DNA of 64,000 nucleotides. Source: Amycolatopsis thailandensis (GTDB taxonomy: Bacteria; Actinomycetota; Actinomycetes; Mycobacteriales; Pseudonocardiaceae). Below are positions 8,141-16,331 of the stretch, piece by piece. The DNA lies in NCBI RefSeq assembly GCF_002234405.1, contig NZ_NMQT01000067.1, forward strand, positions 1 through 64,000, read 5' to 3'. The notes under the pieces were generated by a model that did no database searches, had not been told where the DNA came from, and saw only the letters and a program-made list of their open reading frames with translations. Positions within the stretch are counted from its first letter, which is position 1, and each line of letters begins with the position of its first letter. A program made the translations under genes and the position numbers.

Positions 8141-9360
8141 CCTCTCCCACGACGACCAGAAACGATCCGGCCCGCACCACACCCGCCCTCTCGGCCGGTC
8201 TCGTGATCGCGATTCTCCTGGTGGCGGCCAATCTGCGCGCGACCTTGACCGGCGTGGGCACGCTGCTGCCGTCCATCCAGCAGGCCACCGGGCTGACGGC
8301 GTCGGCGAGTGGCGTCCTGAACACGGTGCCACTGCTCATGTTCGCGGTGACTTCGCCCTTCGTCGGACGTCTGTCGCACCGGTTCGGCACCACCCGTCTG
8401 CTCGTGGCCGCCCTCGCGGTGCTGACGGCGGCCACCGTGCTCCGGTCCCTGCCGTCGCTGGTGTGCCTGTTCGCCGGGACCGTGATCCTCTCGGCGGCGA
8501 TCGCGATCGGCAATGTCCTGCTGCCGACGATGATCCGCACCCACGTCCCCGGTCCGAAGGCACACACCGTCAACGCCCTCTACGTCACCGCCATGGGCCT
8601 GGTCGCCGCCGTGTCTTCCGGGATTTCCGTTCCGCTCGCCAAGGCACTCCCCGGCGGCTGGCGTTCCGCGCTCGCCTGGGCAGTGGTGATCGCCCTCGCC
8701 GCTCTCGTCGCGTGGCTTCCCCGGCTGCGCGAGCCACGGCCGGACGCCGGCGTCCGGACACGCGGAAAGCACGCTCGGACTCCCTGGGGATCCTGGCAGG
8801 CGTGGCAGGTTTCCTTCTTCATGGGCCTGCAATCCCTCGTCTTCTACACCGCCATCGCCTGGCTGCCCAGCATCCTCGCCGACCAGGGCATGAGCACCGC
8901 GGCGGGCGGCTGGACGCTGTTCTACTACCAGGTGATCGGACTGGTCACCGGGATGGCGCTGCCGTTGCTCACCCGAGGCCGTCACGACCAGCGCTTCACC
9001 GCCGCTTCGGCCTCGGTGATCGTCGCCGCCGGTTTCGCGATCCTGCTTCTCGTCCCCGCGCTGGCGCTCGTGGCGTGCACTCTTCTCGGTTTGGGGACCG
9101 GCGCTTGTCTCGTGCTCGCCCTGAGTTTCCAGAGTCAGCGCGCCAGTGGGCCGGGCGAGACCACGGCCCTGGCCGGGATGGCCCAGTCCATCGGCTATCT
9201 CGTCGCGGCGATCGGGCCGTTGCTGCTGGGTGTCCTCCACGACACCACCGGCAGCTGGAGCGGCGCCCTCCTGCTCCTGATCGCGTTGAGCCTGCTCATG
9301 GCCGGTACGGGATACGGCGCCGGGCGCGACCGTCTCGTCAGTGCCCGGACACCTTCTTGA
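8137..9360 (+). CDS. MFS transporter, CynX/NimT family
   Basis: A 407-residue protein with about 12 membrane spans, starting at the ATG that overlaps the gntR stop. It opens LSAGLVIAILLVAANLRATLTGVGTLLPSIQ, the signature of CynX/NimT-type carriers (cyanate, 2-nitroimidazole and related anions). Later segments include VFYTAIAWLPSILADQGMS and GETTALAGMAQSIGYLVAAIGPL, both typical of the family. It is probably a proton-linked importer or exporter controlled by the FadR-type regulator. The last 23 bp overlap the convergent gene. Confidence 0.88.
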   Translation: MTSPTTTRNDPARTTPALSAGLVIAILLVAANLRATLTGVGTLLPSIQQATGLTASASGVLNTVPLLMFAVTSPFVGRLSHRFGTTRLLVAALAVLTAATVLRSLPSLVCLFAGTVILSAAIAIGNVLLPTMIRTHVPGPKAHTVNALYVTAMGLVAAVSSGISVPLAKALPGGWRSALAWAVVIALAALVAWLPRLREPRPDAGVRTRGKHARTPWGSWQAWQVSFFMGLQSLVFYTAIAWLPSILADQGMSTAAGGWTLFYYQVIGLVTGMALPLLTRGRHDQRFTAASASVIVAAGFAILLLVPALALVACTLLGLGTGACLVLALSFQSQRASGPGETTALAGMAQSIGYLVAAIGPLLLGVLHDTTGSWSGALLLLIALSLLMAGTGYGAGRDRLVSARTPS

Positions 9361-11353
9361 GCCGTCGCAGGAGGAAGCTCGCCACACTGGCCAGCACGAA
9401 CAGAGAGGACGCCACGAAGATCTTTTCCCCGGCGGAGGTGTCGTCGAGGGCGGGATGCACGCTGGTGAGCACCACGTGGACGTAGAAGAAGACCGCGGGC
9501 AGGTAGAGCGCCCACCACGCGGCTTTGCTCCAGTCCTTCAGCGCGTGACCGTCCAGCGGCTTGATCGGGAGCAGTCCGAAGACGACGACCTGGATCCCCG
9601 CGGCCAGGACGACACAGATCGCGAAGGCGAGCGCGTAGGCAGGCGATTTCGGAGAGGCTTCCCGGCCGGCGACGATCAGCGGGCCGAGCGCCGCCCAGAG
9701 CCCGACGCAGGTCACGAGGACGGCGATCCCACCGCCCAAGGTCGCCCGTCCTTGGGCCCGCTTCGACGCCTCGCCGATGGCGATGAAGGTGACGACCAGT
9801 CCGTAGACGTAGGGCACGGGCGAGTCGAGCAACCGGGACAGCGTCGCCATCGCCGCGGCCACGAGGAAACCCAGCCAGACGGCCCGGAGTTCGCCACGGC
9901 CGCGGCTCGCGGTGAGCAGCGAGTCCTTGGGTTTCTCGTAGGCGGCGACGACCAGTGACAAGGCGACCGCGCCCGCCGCCGTTTTCAGCGCGACGATGCC
10001 CCAGTCGAACGTTTCGGCGTTGATCTCGGCGTCGGCCCAGACCAGCAGTCCCCCGCCGAGCAGCGCGTAGCCGAGCGTCCGCGGCCAGGCGTGACCACGA
10101 GGATTCGCCGGGTCCATCCGCTCCCGGATGGCCGGGGTCCGCAGCACTTCGAGGATCTTGTTGACCAGGTCCGCCGGGAAGGCCGTCTCCAGCAGCAGCA
10201 CGACCGCGATGATCGCCGCCGCCGTCGCCGCGCTCACCGCCAGGGACCGGAGATCGGTCAGGACCTCGCTCAAGACGGGGATGTCGGTGATCCCGGGCGG
10301 TTTCGCGCGAGGTGGTTCCGGCGGGGCCGGCGGCGGACTCGGTGGCTCCGTCGGCTGCGGGATCGAGGTGGTGGAGCCCGGGTTCGGTTTCCAGGTCAGC
10401 TCGAAGGTCGTCAGGACCGGACCGGTCGGCAGCTTCATCGTGCCCGCGGTGTGGACGGCCCCGGCGCACCGGAACTCCACGGTACGGACGCCCGCCGTCA
10501 GGCCGTCCGGGATGAACGCGTGCAGGTCGATGAACTCCCAGTTGTCCCCCTGCCCGTGCCGCGCCTCGTCGAGCCAGGTGTCCAGCCTCCGGCCGCCGAG
10601 GACGATGGGGCTCGCCCGGCAGTCCGCCGGGTAACCGTGCAGGTGGACGGTGACCTCGGCCCTGCCCGACGACTGGTCGCCGGACGGCGGAGGCGTGGTC
10701 GTGGACGTGGACGGCCTCGGCTGGACCGCGATGGTGACTGTCGCGTCCGCCGCGTCGTTCTGCGGGTCCACCGCTCGATAGCCGAAGGAGTCCGTTCCGG
10801 TGAAGCCGAGTGGCGGCGCGTAGTCGAACGAGCCGTCCGGCCGCAGCACCACCCGCCCACCTCGCGCGGTGAAACCGTTGCGTGCCTTGCTTTCCGCCGT
10901 CAGCCGCTCCCCATCGGGGTGACTGTCTCCCGCCAGCACGCCGGGCGCGGGGACCTTCAGCAGCACGCCCGACGTCGCCTGGTAGTCGTCGTCACGCGGA
11001 AGTGGGCCGACCCGGACCCCCACGGACACCGCCGCCGTGTTGCTCCGGGCCCCCGCCGTGTCGACGATCCGGTAGCTCCACCGCGCGGTCAGCGAAGATC
11101 CTCTGCGCCAACGGAATCCGACCGGGCTGGTGGTCGGCTCCACCACGCCGTCCGTCGGGCCGGACACCAGCTCGACGGCGCGGACCTGAGCGCCTCGCGG
11201 GGTGTCGTTGGCCAGGACGTCGACCGTGAACCAGCCGCTGGCCGCCTGGTTGCCGGAATAGACGAAGCGGTCGTCCACCGCCGTCGGCGGCGCCGCGGCC
11301 AGGCCCAGCAACAGGCCCGGTCCGGCGATCAACAACGCCAGGATGCGGTTCAC
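9338..11353 (-). CDS. Exported Ig-like/cadherin-like domain protein with C-terminal membrane domain
   Basis: A 671-residue protein with a GTG start and an N-terminal signal-like helix. Residues about 25-215 hold two Big_9/cadherin-like modules (VDVLANDTPRG, then DGSFDYAPPLGFTGTDSFGYRAVDPQ). A Thr/Pro linker follows, then an extracellular domain with an internal cysteine pair, a second Pro-rich linker, and from about 360 on roughly seven membrane spans. Near the end FGLLPIKPLDG resembles the LDG motif of site-2 proteases, but I find no HExxH. It follows the secreted-protein gene by 6 nt and overlaps the MFS gene tail to tail by 23 bp. The function is unknown. Confidence 0.7.
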   Translation of the reverse strand: MNRILALLIAGPGLLLGLAAAPPTAVDDRFVYSGNQAASGWFTVDVLANDTPRGAQVRAVELVSGPTDGVVEPTTSPVGFRWRRGSSLTARWSYRIVDTAGARSNTAAVSVGVRVGPLPRDDDYQATSGVLLKVPAPGVLAGDSHPDGERLTAESKARNGFTARGGRVVLRPDGSFDYAPPLGFTGTDSFGYRAVDPQNDAADATVTIAVQPRPSTSTTTPPPSGDQSSGRAEVTVHLHGYPADCRASPIVLGGRRLDTWLDEARHGQGDNWEFIDLHAFIPDGLTAGVRTVEFRCAGAVHTAGTMKLPTGPVLTTFELTWKPNPGSTTSIPQPTEPPSPPPAPPEPPRAKPPGITDIPVLSEVLTDLRSLAVSAATAAAIIAVVLLLETAFPADLVNKILEVLRTPAIRERMDPANPRGHAWPRTLGYALLGGGLLVWADAEINAETFDWGIVALKTAAGAVALSLVVAAYEKPKDSLLTASRGRGELRAVWLGFLVAAAMATLSRLLDSPVPYVYGLVVTFIAIGEASKRAQGRATLGGGIAVLVTCVGLWAALGPLIVAGREASPKSPAYALAFAICVVLAAGIQVVVFGLLPIKPLDGHALKDWSKAAWWALYLPAVFFYVHVVLTSVHPALDDTSAGEKIFVASSLFVLASVASFLLRRLKKVSGH

Positions 11354-11359
11354 GGTGCG

Positions 11360-11890
11360 CTAGAAAGTCCAGATCCGCACGGTGAGATCCCACCGCCCGC
11401 TGTTGTCGACGGTCCTGTCGTCGTTCTGCGCCAGCCACAGCCAGGTCCGCGGTCCGCGGTAGACCACGCATCCGCTGTCGGCCCCGACCGCGAACGCGCT
11501 TCCCGTCGAGTTGAAGAATCCGTAGAGGCCGTACGACGGCGCCGAAATCCCGCCCCAGACCGTTCTCGTCCGCTCGGTCGGATGGCCCGCCGGCGAGTAC
11601 GACGGCCCCCACGGCCACGAGTCGATCTTGATCGAACCGGTCGCCCGGACGCGTACGACGTCCCCGTCCTGGAGCGGGATGCCGGGGCCGGTGAAGGTCC
11701 GGTCCTGGTAGCCGAAACTCACCGGCTGGCCGTTCACGATGGCCAAGGGCGTATCCCGGATCACGCCGATCTGGTCGCCCCGGCACAGTCTCTGCGACAG
11801 CTCCGTTCCCGCCTGGGCGGGAGCCGGCTGGAGCAGGGCGAGCGCGGCCACCGTCGCCGCGATCAGCGTCGTGTACCGGATTCCGGTCAT
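11360..11890 (-). CDS. Secreted small protein, LecA-like features
   Basis: A 176-residue protein with a clear signal peptide (basic start, then LIAATVAALALLQPAPAQA). The ATG at 11890 has GGAG 10 nt upstream. The mature part is beta-rich with PLQDGDVVRVRATGSI and a WLWLAQND ending that loosely recalls PA-IL (LecA)-type carbohydrate-binding domains; two cysteines could pair. It forms an operon with the following Ig-like membrane protein, so both probably act at the cell surface. The lectin idea is weak. Confidence 0.6.
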   Translation of the reverse strand: MTGIRYTTLIAATVAALALLQPAPAQAGTELSQRLCRGDQIGVIRDTPLAIVNGQPVSFGYQDRTFTGPGIPLQDGDVVRVRATGSIKIDSWPWGPSYSPAGHPTERTRTVWGGISAPSYGLYGFFNSTGSAFAVGADSGCVVYRGPRTWLWLAQNDDRTVDNSGRWDLTVRIWTF

Positions 11891-11994
11891 GGTCGGCGAA
11901 CTCCCGTCGTGAAGCCTTCCCCGCTGCACTCGAGGATCGGCCAGCACCCCGGTCCGGGTCGAAGTCGTTGTGCCTATCCGGCGATCGGCCGGGG

Positions 11995-12888
11995 CTATGG
12001 CTGCAGCTCGGCCGTGACCCGGGTCGCCAGCTCGCAGAACAGACGCGGCAGCGCGCGCCGATCGTCCCGGCGGCGGGCGACACCGGTGGACGAGCACGGA
12101 CCTTCACGCAACTCCAGTGCGCGGAACCCGTGCACGGCGGCGGTTTTGACGTACAGGTACGGGGCAGGGCAGACCACGCCGTTCAAGACGACCGACAGCG
12201 CCAGCTCCGTCACGGTGCTGACCGGCTCGCCCACCGCCTTCGGATACTCGCCGTTGCGCGAATCCGGCAGCAGCCACCACCGCTTCATGGCCTCGGGCAC
12301 GGCGTCCCCGACGTTCGGCATCGGCTCGTCGAGGATGTCGGGGACACCGACGGAATCGAGCTCCGCCAAGGGATGCCCGATCGGCACCGCCAGACCGCAG
12401 GGCTCGTCGGCGATCGGCTCCCACAGCACCCGCTCGACGTCCACCGGGAGCCGCAGCAGTGAGACATCGACGTCGCCGTCGAGCAGCGGCCCTTCCGGGT
12501 CGGGCAACGTGGTCTCCTGCCACGCCAACCGCACGTGCGGGTACGCCGTCGAAAAAGCGCTCGCGATCGGTACGTGCAGAGCGCGCGGAATCGGCGGAGC
12601 CCAGCCGATCCGCAGCGTGTCCGGCTCCGACCCGGCGCGCCGGGTCGCGCGGGTGGCCTCGTCCACCATCCGCAGCACGGCTTCGGCGTGCCCGTGGAAC
12701 ACCTCACCGGCGGCGGTCAGCCGGACCCCGTCCGGCGCGCGCAGGAACAGGGGGACGCCGAGTTCCCGCTCCAGCGCACGGATCTGCTGGCTCAACGTCG
12801 GCTGCGAGACGAACAGCATGTTCGCCGCCTTGGTGAACCCACCCTGCTCGGCGACGGCCGTGAAATACCTGAAATGACGTAGTTCCAT
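11995..12888 (-). CDS. LysR-family transcriptional regulator
   Basis: A 297-residue LysR protein. The N-terminal HTH is textbook: MELRHFRYFTAVAEQGGFTKAANML, VSQPTLSQQIRALERELGVPLFLR. The substrate-binding half follows (LRIGWAPP, VDVSLLRLP, GLAVPIGHPLAEL). The ATG at 12888 has GGCGGGGAG just before it. No gene is closely divergent: the next plus-strand gene starts 725 bp away, so the target may be distant. The effector is unknown. Confidence 0.9.
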   Translation of the reverse strand: MELRHFRYFTAVAEQGGFTKAANMLFVSQPTLSQQIRALERELGVPLFLRAPDGVRLTAAGEVFHGHAEAVLRMVDEATRATRRAGSEPDTLRIGWAPPIPRALHVPIASAFSTAYPHVRLAWQETTLPDPEGPLLDGDVDVSLLRLPVDVERVLWEPIADEPCGLAVPIGHPLAELDSVGVPDILDEPMPNVGDAVPEAMKRWWLLPDSRNGEYPKAVGEPVSTVTELALSVVLNGVVCPAPYLYVKTAAVHGFRALELREGPCSSTGVARRRDDRRALPRLFCELATRVTAELQP

Positions 12889-13268
12889 GCTCCCCGCCTC
12901 CCCTTCGAACGCGTTCACGATTCCGCAGATCCGTCGCGTCCGGACACGGCCAGCAGGATGAAGACCGGCAACGATGCGGTCACCCGGCGATGTCGGCCGG
13001 GACACCGATCCGCGTTTCTTCGGGGAGAAAAAGAAACAGCCTCGGCGCCGGGATCGTCATCCGTCGTCGGGGAGCCGGTCGAGGATCCGTTCGAGCGCGG
13101 GTCCGATGGCATCGAGCTCCCCGCTCCGCGCTGGAAGACGACCCCTTCCGGTGGCAGGCTGCCCCGATCGGGCGGCCGCGTGGCCAGCGCGGGATCGATC
13201 AGGCCGAGCCAGACGTCCTGGCCGTCAGGTGGAAATACCGGGCCGAAAGGGTGTCAGGTCGGAGGCGA
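12889..13268. other. Intergenic stretch with a possible coding remnant
   Basis: No complete gene is visible. On the minus strand a short frame ending at 13057 reads ELDAIGPALERILDRLPDDG then stop. Another frame just upstream of it reads PPDGQDVWLGLIDPALATR. This looks like a frameshifted C-terminal fragment of an unidentified protein, but it is too short to name. Confidence 0.3.
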
Positions 13269-13325
13269 AGTCCGTGAAGGCCTCTTTCCCTACTTTCAGG
13301 GTAGGGAAAGAGGCCTTCACGGACT
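13269..13325. repeat. Long inverted repeat, 25-bp arms, 7-nt loop
   Basis: The arms contain GTGAAGGCCTCTTTCCCTAC and its exact complement around a TTTCAGG loop. The same core (GTGAAGGCC...CCTAC) recurs at 44417-44463. Unlike most of its relatives it lies between divergent genes. Confidence 0.9.
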
Positions 13326-13406
13326 GGTGCACGTCATCGCCTTCCGCCGGGTGTGGCCCCGGCGCCCGGGGGCGTTCGCGATCCGCGGGTCGACTTCTCT
13401 GGCCGC

Positions 13407-13461
13407 TGTTCCCAATGTCGCATTCGAGACGCTCAGCGACACAAATGCGACATTGGGAACA
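13407..13461. repeat. Inverted repeat, 18-bp arms, 19-nt loop
   Basis: TGTTCCCAATGTCGCATT and its exact complement flank a loop that itself contains GAGACGCTCAGCGAC. It lies 150 bp upstream of the ESX-like gene and 80 bp from the preceding inverted repeat. Confidence 0.85.
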
Positions 13462-13613
13462 CCGCCGCCGAGACCACGTGGCTGTCCGGGACTTGCCGTC
13501 CGAAGAGTCGTTCTCCGCGATCCGATGGAACCGATCCGGCTTATGTGACATCCTAACCCAAAGTGCCACATCCACTCGGGCGACAAGTGTCCGGGAATCA
13601 AGGGGGCGGATCG

Positions 13614-14825
13614 ATGGTGCCAACCGGGCCGGGGTTCTTCGTGCGACCGGAAGCGGTGGACGGCCTCGCCGGCCTCGTGCGCAGACAAGGGGACGGGGCC
13701 GGCGACTTCCGCCAGGCGTTCCGCAACACCATCGTCCACGGCGGCCGCACCAATGACGACGGCGAGGGGCTGCTCGCGCGGATCTGGCCGAAGCTGGACG
13801 GCTGGCAGCACGACACGAGGAATCACCTCGGTATCGCGTTCGGCTCGGGCGTCTCCGCCGGCGACACCCTCCACTGCACGGCCGTCTGGTACCGCGACAC
13901 CGAACGCGCCACGGCGGAAGAACTGGACCGGAAACTCCAGGAGATCAAGGTCGAACGCGTCGGCCGGGACGAGGTCCGCGATCCGTCCTCCGCGGGAACG
14001 TTCCGGGAAGTGGCACCCGTGGACTACCCGGGCCCGAGCCCGGAGAAGATCGACAACCCGGATTGGTGGCCGGTCAAGGCTCAGGAAGCGGCCGAGGAGA
14101 TCCTCGACCTCGGCGGCACCTTGGGCGACGTGGCGGGGTTCGTCGAAGACATCACCGGCGTGGACATCTTCGGCCTGGCCGCCCGCGCCGTGATCGGCGA
14201 CTGGAAAGCGTTACAGGAGCAGGCGGTCCTCTTTCGCGACACCGAATCCGGGTTCGCCGGTATCGCCGCCAACATCAACCAGGGCCGCTACGGCATTCAG
14301 GACCAATGGATCGGCCGGGCGGCCGACGCCGCCAAGGACTGGCTCGACAAGTATCACGAGGCCTGCCTGGACCTGTCCGGCTACTGCGGAGCGGCCGGCG
14401 ACGCCATCGAGGGCCTGGCCAGAGCGGCGTACCACCTGATGCAGGATCTCAAGCACGGCCTGGGTGTCCTGATCGAGATCCTGCTGCTGATCTACACCAA
14501 AGGCGCGATAGCGGCCGCGAAATCCGGCCAGAAAGTCGTCGGGTTCATTCTCGACGTCATCGACGCCCTCGCCGAGGGCAAAAAGCTGTTCGGGCTCTTC
14601 GGCGGCGACGTCAAGCAACTTCTCGCACTCATCTCGGCCGCCATAGACCAAACAGGCGTCATTCGCACCACCATCAGCGCCATCTTGGCGCTGGCACACC
14701 AATTCGAACTCGGCTGGGGCATCGTCGACGCGACCCGCGCCACCGCGCGCGACACCGAACTCCCCAGCTGGCCCTTCACCTACGACCATCCGCACGCGAA
14801 CTGCGGACAGGGGGCCCGGCTATGA
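13614..14825 (+). CDS. Large ESX/WXG100-like protein
   Basis: A 403-residue protein from an ATG with AGGGGG 8 nt upstream. The N-terminal helices (VRPEAVDGLAGLVRRQGDGAGDFRQ) resemble WXG100/EspA-type secretion substrates of type VII systems. A second module centred on DQWIGRAADAAKDWLDKYHEAC has the same W-x-G helix-turn-helix pattern. A hydrophobic stretch around LGVLIEILLLIYTKGAIAA follows. No C-terminal nuclease or other toxin domain is evident. It is translationally coupled (ATGA) to a small acidic partner. Export by an ESX system encoded elsewhere is inference. Confidence 0.55.
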   Translation: MVPTGPGFFVRPEAVDGLAGLVRRQGDGAGDFRQAFRNTIVHGGRTNDDGEGLLARIWPKLDGWQHDTRNHLGIAFGSGVSAGDTLHCTAVWYRDTERATAEELDRKLQEIKVERVGRDEVRDPSSAGTFREVAPVDYPGPSPEKIDNPDWWPVKAQEAAEEILDLGGTLGDVAGFVEDITGVDIFGLAARAVIGDWKALQEQAVLFRDTESGFAGIAANINQGRYGIQDQWIGRAADAAKDWLDKYHEACLDLSGYCGAAGDAIEGLARAAYHLMQDLKHGLGVLIEILLLIYTKGAIAAAKSGQKVVGFILDVIDALAEGKKLFGLFGGDVKQLLALISAAIDQTGVIRTTISAILALAHQFELGWGIVDATRATARDTELPSWPFTYDHPHANCGQGARL

Positions 14826-15238
14826 CACACCTCGATCCCGCGGACAACCCCGGCTGGCCCACAGCCCGGCACAACATGTTGCGGCTGCTGGCCGCTTCCG
14901 GCACGGGGGCCGGGGCCGATTTCGCCAAGGACGTCCTGGCCGGGACCCGGCGACCACACGAACTGCTGGCGCACGGGCCCGTCACCGACGAACTCGCCGA
15001 GCAGGGCGCGGCCTTCCGGCGGCTGCTCGACAAGATCCCACCGGCCGAAGTCCGGGAGTTGCGCGCGCTTGCCCAGGACGCGGTGCGTCGCGAGGTCGAA
15101 GAACTGGCAAGCCTGGACATCGAAGCCGCCGAGGCGGAACTGCGTGCCGCGTCCGGGCCGCCGCGGGAATCCCGGCCGGACGAACGTCGCGACGAGGACG
15201 ACGACTGGTTCGACCGGCCGTACATGGAGGACCTCTGA
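14822..15238 (+). CDS. Small acidic partner protein of the ESX-like gene
   Basis: A 138-residue protein whose ATG overlaps the preceding stop. It is helical and charged, with a strongly acidic tail (RRDEDDDWFDRPYMEDL). No known domain is recognised. Coupling to the ESX-like protein suggests a complex or chaperone relation. It is followed by a strong bidirectional terminator at 15272-15305. Confidence 0.6.
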   Translation: MTHLDPADNPGWPTARHNMLRLLAASGTGAGADFAKDVLAGTRRPHELLAHGPVTDELAEQGAAFRRLLDKIPPAEVRELRALAQDAVRREVEELASLDIEAAEAELRAASGPPRESRPDERRDEDDDWFDRPYMEDL

Positions 15239-15271
15239 CGCCCGAAGGTCGCCGCTAGGAACCGAGACACG

Positions 15272-15305
15272 AAGAAGGCCCAGGCCGGGTGACCTGGGCC
15301 TTCTT
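15272..15305. terminator. Bidirectional terminator hairpin
   Basis: AAGAAGGCCCAGG and CCTGGGCCTTCTT form a perfect 13-bp stem with an 8-nt loop between convergent genes. It closely resembles the terminator downstream of tRNA-Asn at 28433-28458. Confidence 0.85.
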
Positions 15306-15321
15306 GCTCCCCCGCTTGGAC
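15306..15321 (-). repeat. 16-bp copy of the tRNA-Asn 3' end (possible att remnant)
   Basis: The sequence is identical to 28461-28476, the 3' end of tRNA-Asn, lies in the same orientation, and likewise abuts a terminator of the AAGAAG(G)CCCAGG type. A partial tRNA copy of this kind is the usual scar of tRNA-targeted integration. Confidence 0.55.
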
Positions 15322-15326
15322 CGGTG

Positions 15327-15710
15327 CTACGAGGCGGCTCGCTCGGCGGCGCTGCGTTCCACGCAGAACTCGTTGCCTTCCGGGTCCGTGAGCGTGACCC
15401 AGCCGGTGCCGTCCGGCCGGCGGTGGTCCTCGAAGAGCTTCGCGCCGGCACCGATCAGCCTGTCGACCTCTTCGTCGCGGGTGCGATCCCGAGGTTGCAG
15501 ATCGAGGTGTACGCGGTTCTTCACCGCCTTGCCCTCGGGCACCCGGATGAACAGCATCGTCGGCTGCCCCTCGGCGATCAGCGACACCTCGGGATCGCCA
15601 GGCTCGTCCTCGACGCGCATCGGGCGGCCGACCGCCAGCGACCAGAACTGTGCCAGCTCGTACGGATCACCAGTGGTATCGAAGGTGATGTTGTGAATAC
15701 TCGCGACCAT
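15327..15710 (-). CDS. VOC-family protein (glyoxalase_6 type)
   Basis: A 127-residue protein. The ATG at 15710 has GGAGAG directly upstream; a TTG further out is less likely. It shows MVASIHNITFDTTGDPYELAQFWSLAVG, the metal-site phrase NRVHLDLQPRD and the closing WVTLTDPEGNEFCVE, all standard for small actinobacterial glyoxalase-like proteins. It ends 6 nt from the tRNA-like repeat and shares its terminator with the ESX operon. The substrate is unknown. Confidence 0.8.
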   Translation of the reverse strand: MVASIHNITFDTTGDPYELAQFWSLAVGRPMRVEDEPGDPEVSLIAEGQPTMLFIRVPEGKAVKNRVHLDLQPRDRTRDEEVDRLIGAGAKLFEDHRRPDGTGWVTLTDPEGNEFCVERSAAERAAS

Positions 15711-15888
15711 CGCACTCTCCAAAGTGGATGAATGCGCCCCAAAGTCACGGCAGGTCAGCGGTGCCGACGGTGAGGCGCGGGCTTCTCGTGTGGGAACATC
15801 TCGACCGCACCTCCTCTCGTCGAAAGGCTGACCACGTGATCATCCCATCCTCCGGTCGGATCGGGCAACCGAAAAGGAAGCGCTGACG

Positions 15889-16314
15889 ATGAGATTGGCC
15901 GCCGCGGAGATCGGGTTCTTCGAAGATCACGAAGACGAAGAGGCCCTTGAAGTGGGCGTTGCCGGGGTGGACGAGTCCGGTACGCCGAGATCGTTCTCCT
16001 TTCAGCGATCCACGTACGAGCCGGATGAGCAGGAAATCCGGTCCGGAATGGATTCCTACAACGTTTCCACCGAGCGAGGCTTGACCGTCTACGGCTGCCT
16101 GCGCGGTGTCCGGCTCTCCGGAATGGTTCTCACGCTCGAATTCTCCGCCGAGGATGCGGAGATCCTCGAGATCTCGACGCCCGTCGAAGTGAACCTGACC
16201 GAATCACGGGTGGACGAGGAAAACCTCTCTCGAAAGCTTCGTGAGATTCTGGATTGGGGTTCTCCTGAGAAGCGGCCGGATCTGGTCGGCCTGGATCCGC
16301 CCACCCGCGCGTAG
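15889..16314 (+). CDS. Immunity protein 10 (Imm10)-like
   Basis: A 141-residue acidic protein: FFEDHEDEEALEVGVAG, SFSFQRSTYEPDEQEIRSGMDSY, YGCLRGVRLSGMVLTLEF. This order (L-x-V-G-x-A, F-Q-R, G-x-D-S/T-Y, Y-G, G-x-x-L-x-L) resembles the Imm10 family of polymorphic-toxin immunity proteins. No cognate toxin is adjacent; the ESX-like operon is 0.7 kb to the left across another gene. It could protect against toxins of neighbouring strains. The family call is from memory of the pattern. Confidence 0.5.
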   Translation: MRLAAAEIGFFEDHEDEEALEVGVAGVDESGTPRSFSFQRSTYEPDEQEIRSGMDSYNVSTERGLTVYGCLRGVRLSGMVLTLEFSAEDAEILEISTPVEVNLTESRVDEENLSRKLREILDWGSPEKRPDLVGLDPPTRA

Positions 16315-16331
16315 ACAGCGCTTGCCGGGAG

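Noticed and set aside
10091..12877. A 928-codon plus-strand open frame across the Ig-like, secreted and LysR genes
   Set aside because: It lies opposite three minus-strand genes with clear domains, its translation is Arg/Gly/Pro-rich without any motif, and it crosses several gene boundaries. It is a chance frame at this GC content.
13057..13240. A named gene upstream of the ESX-like operon on the minus strand
   Set aside because: The coding-like phrases are in different frames and too short to assign a family; kept only as a possible remnant.
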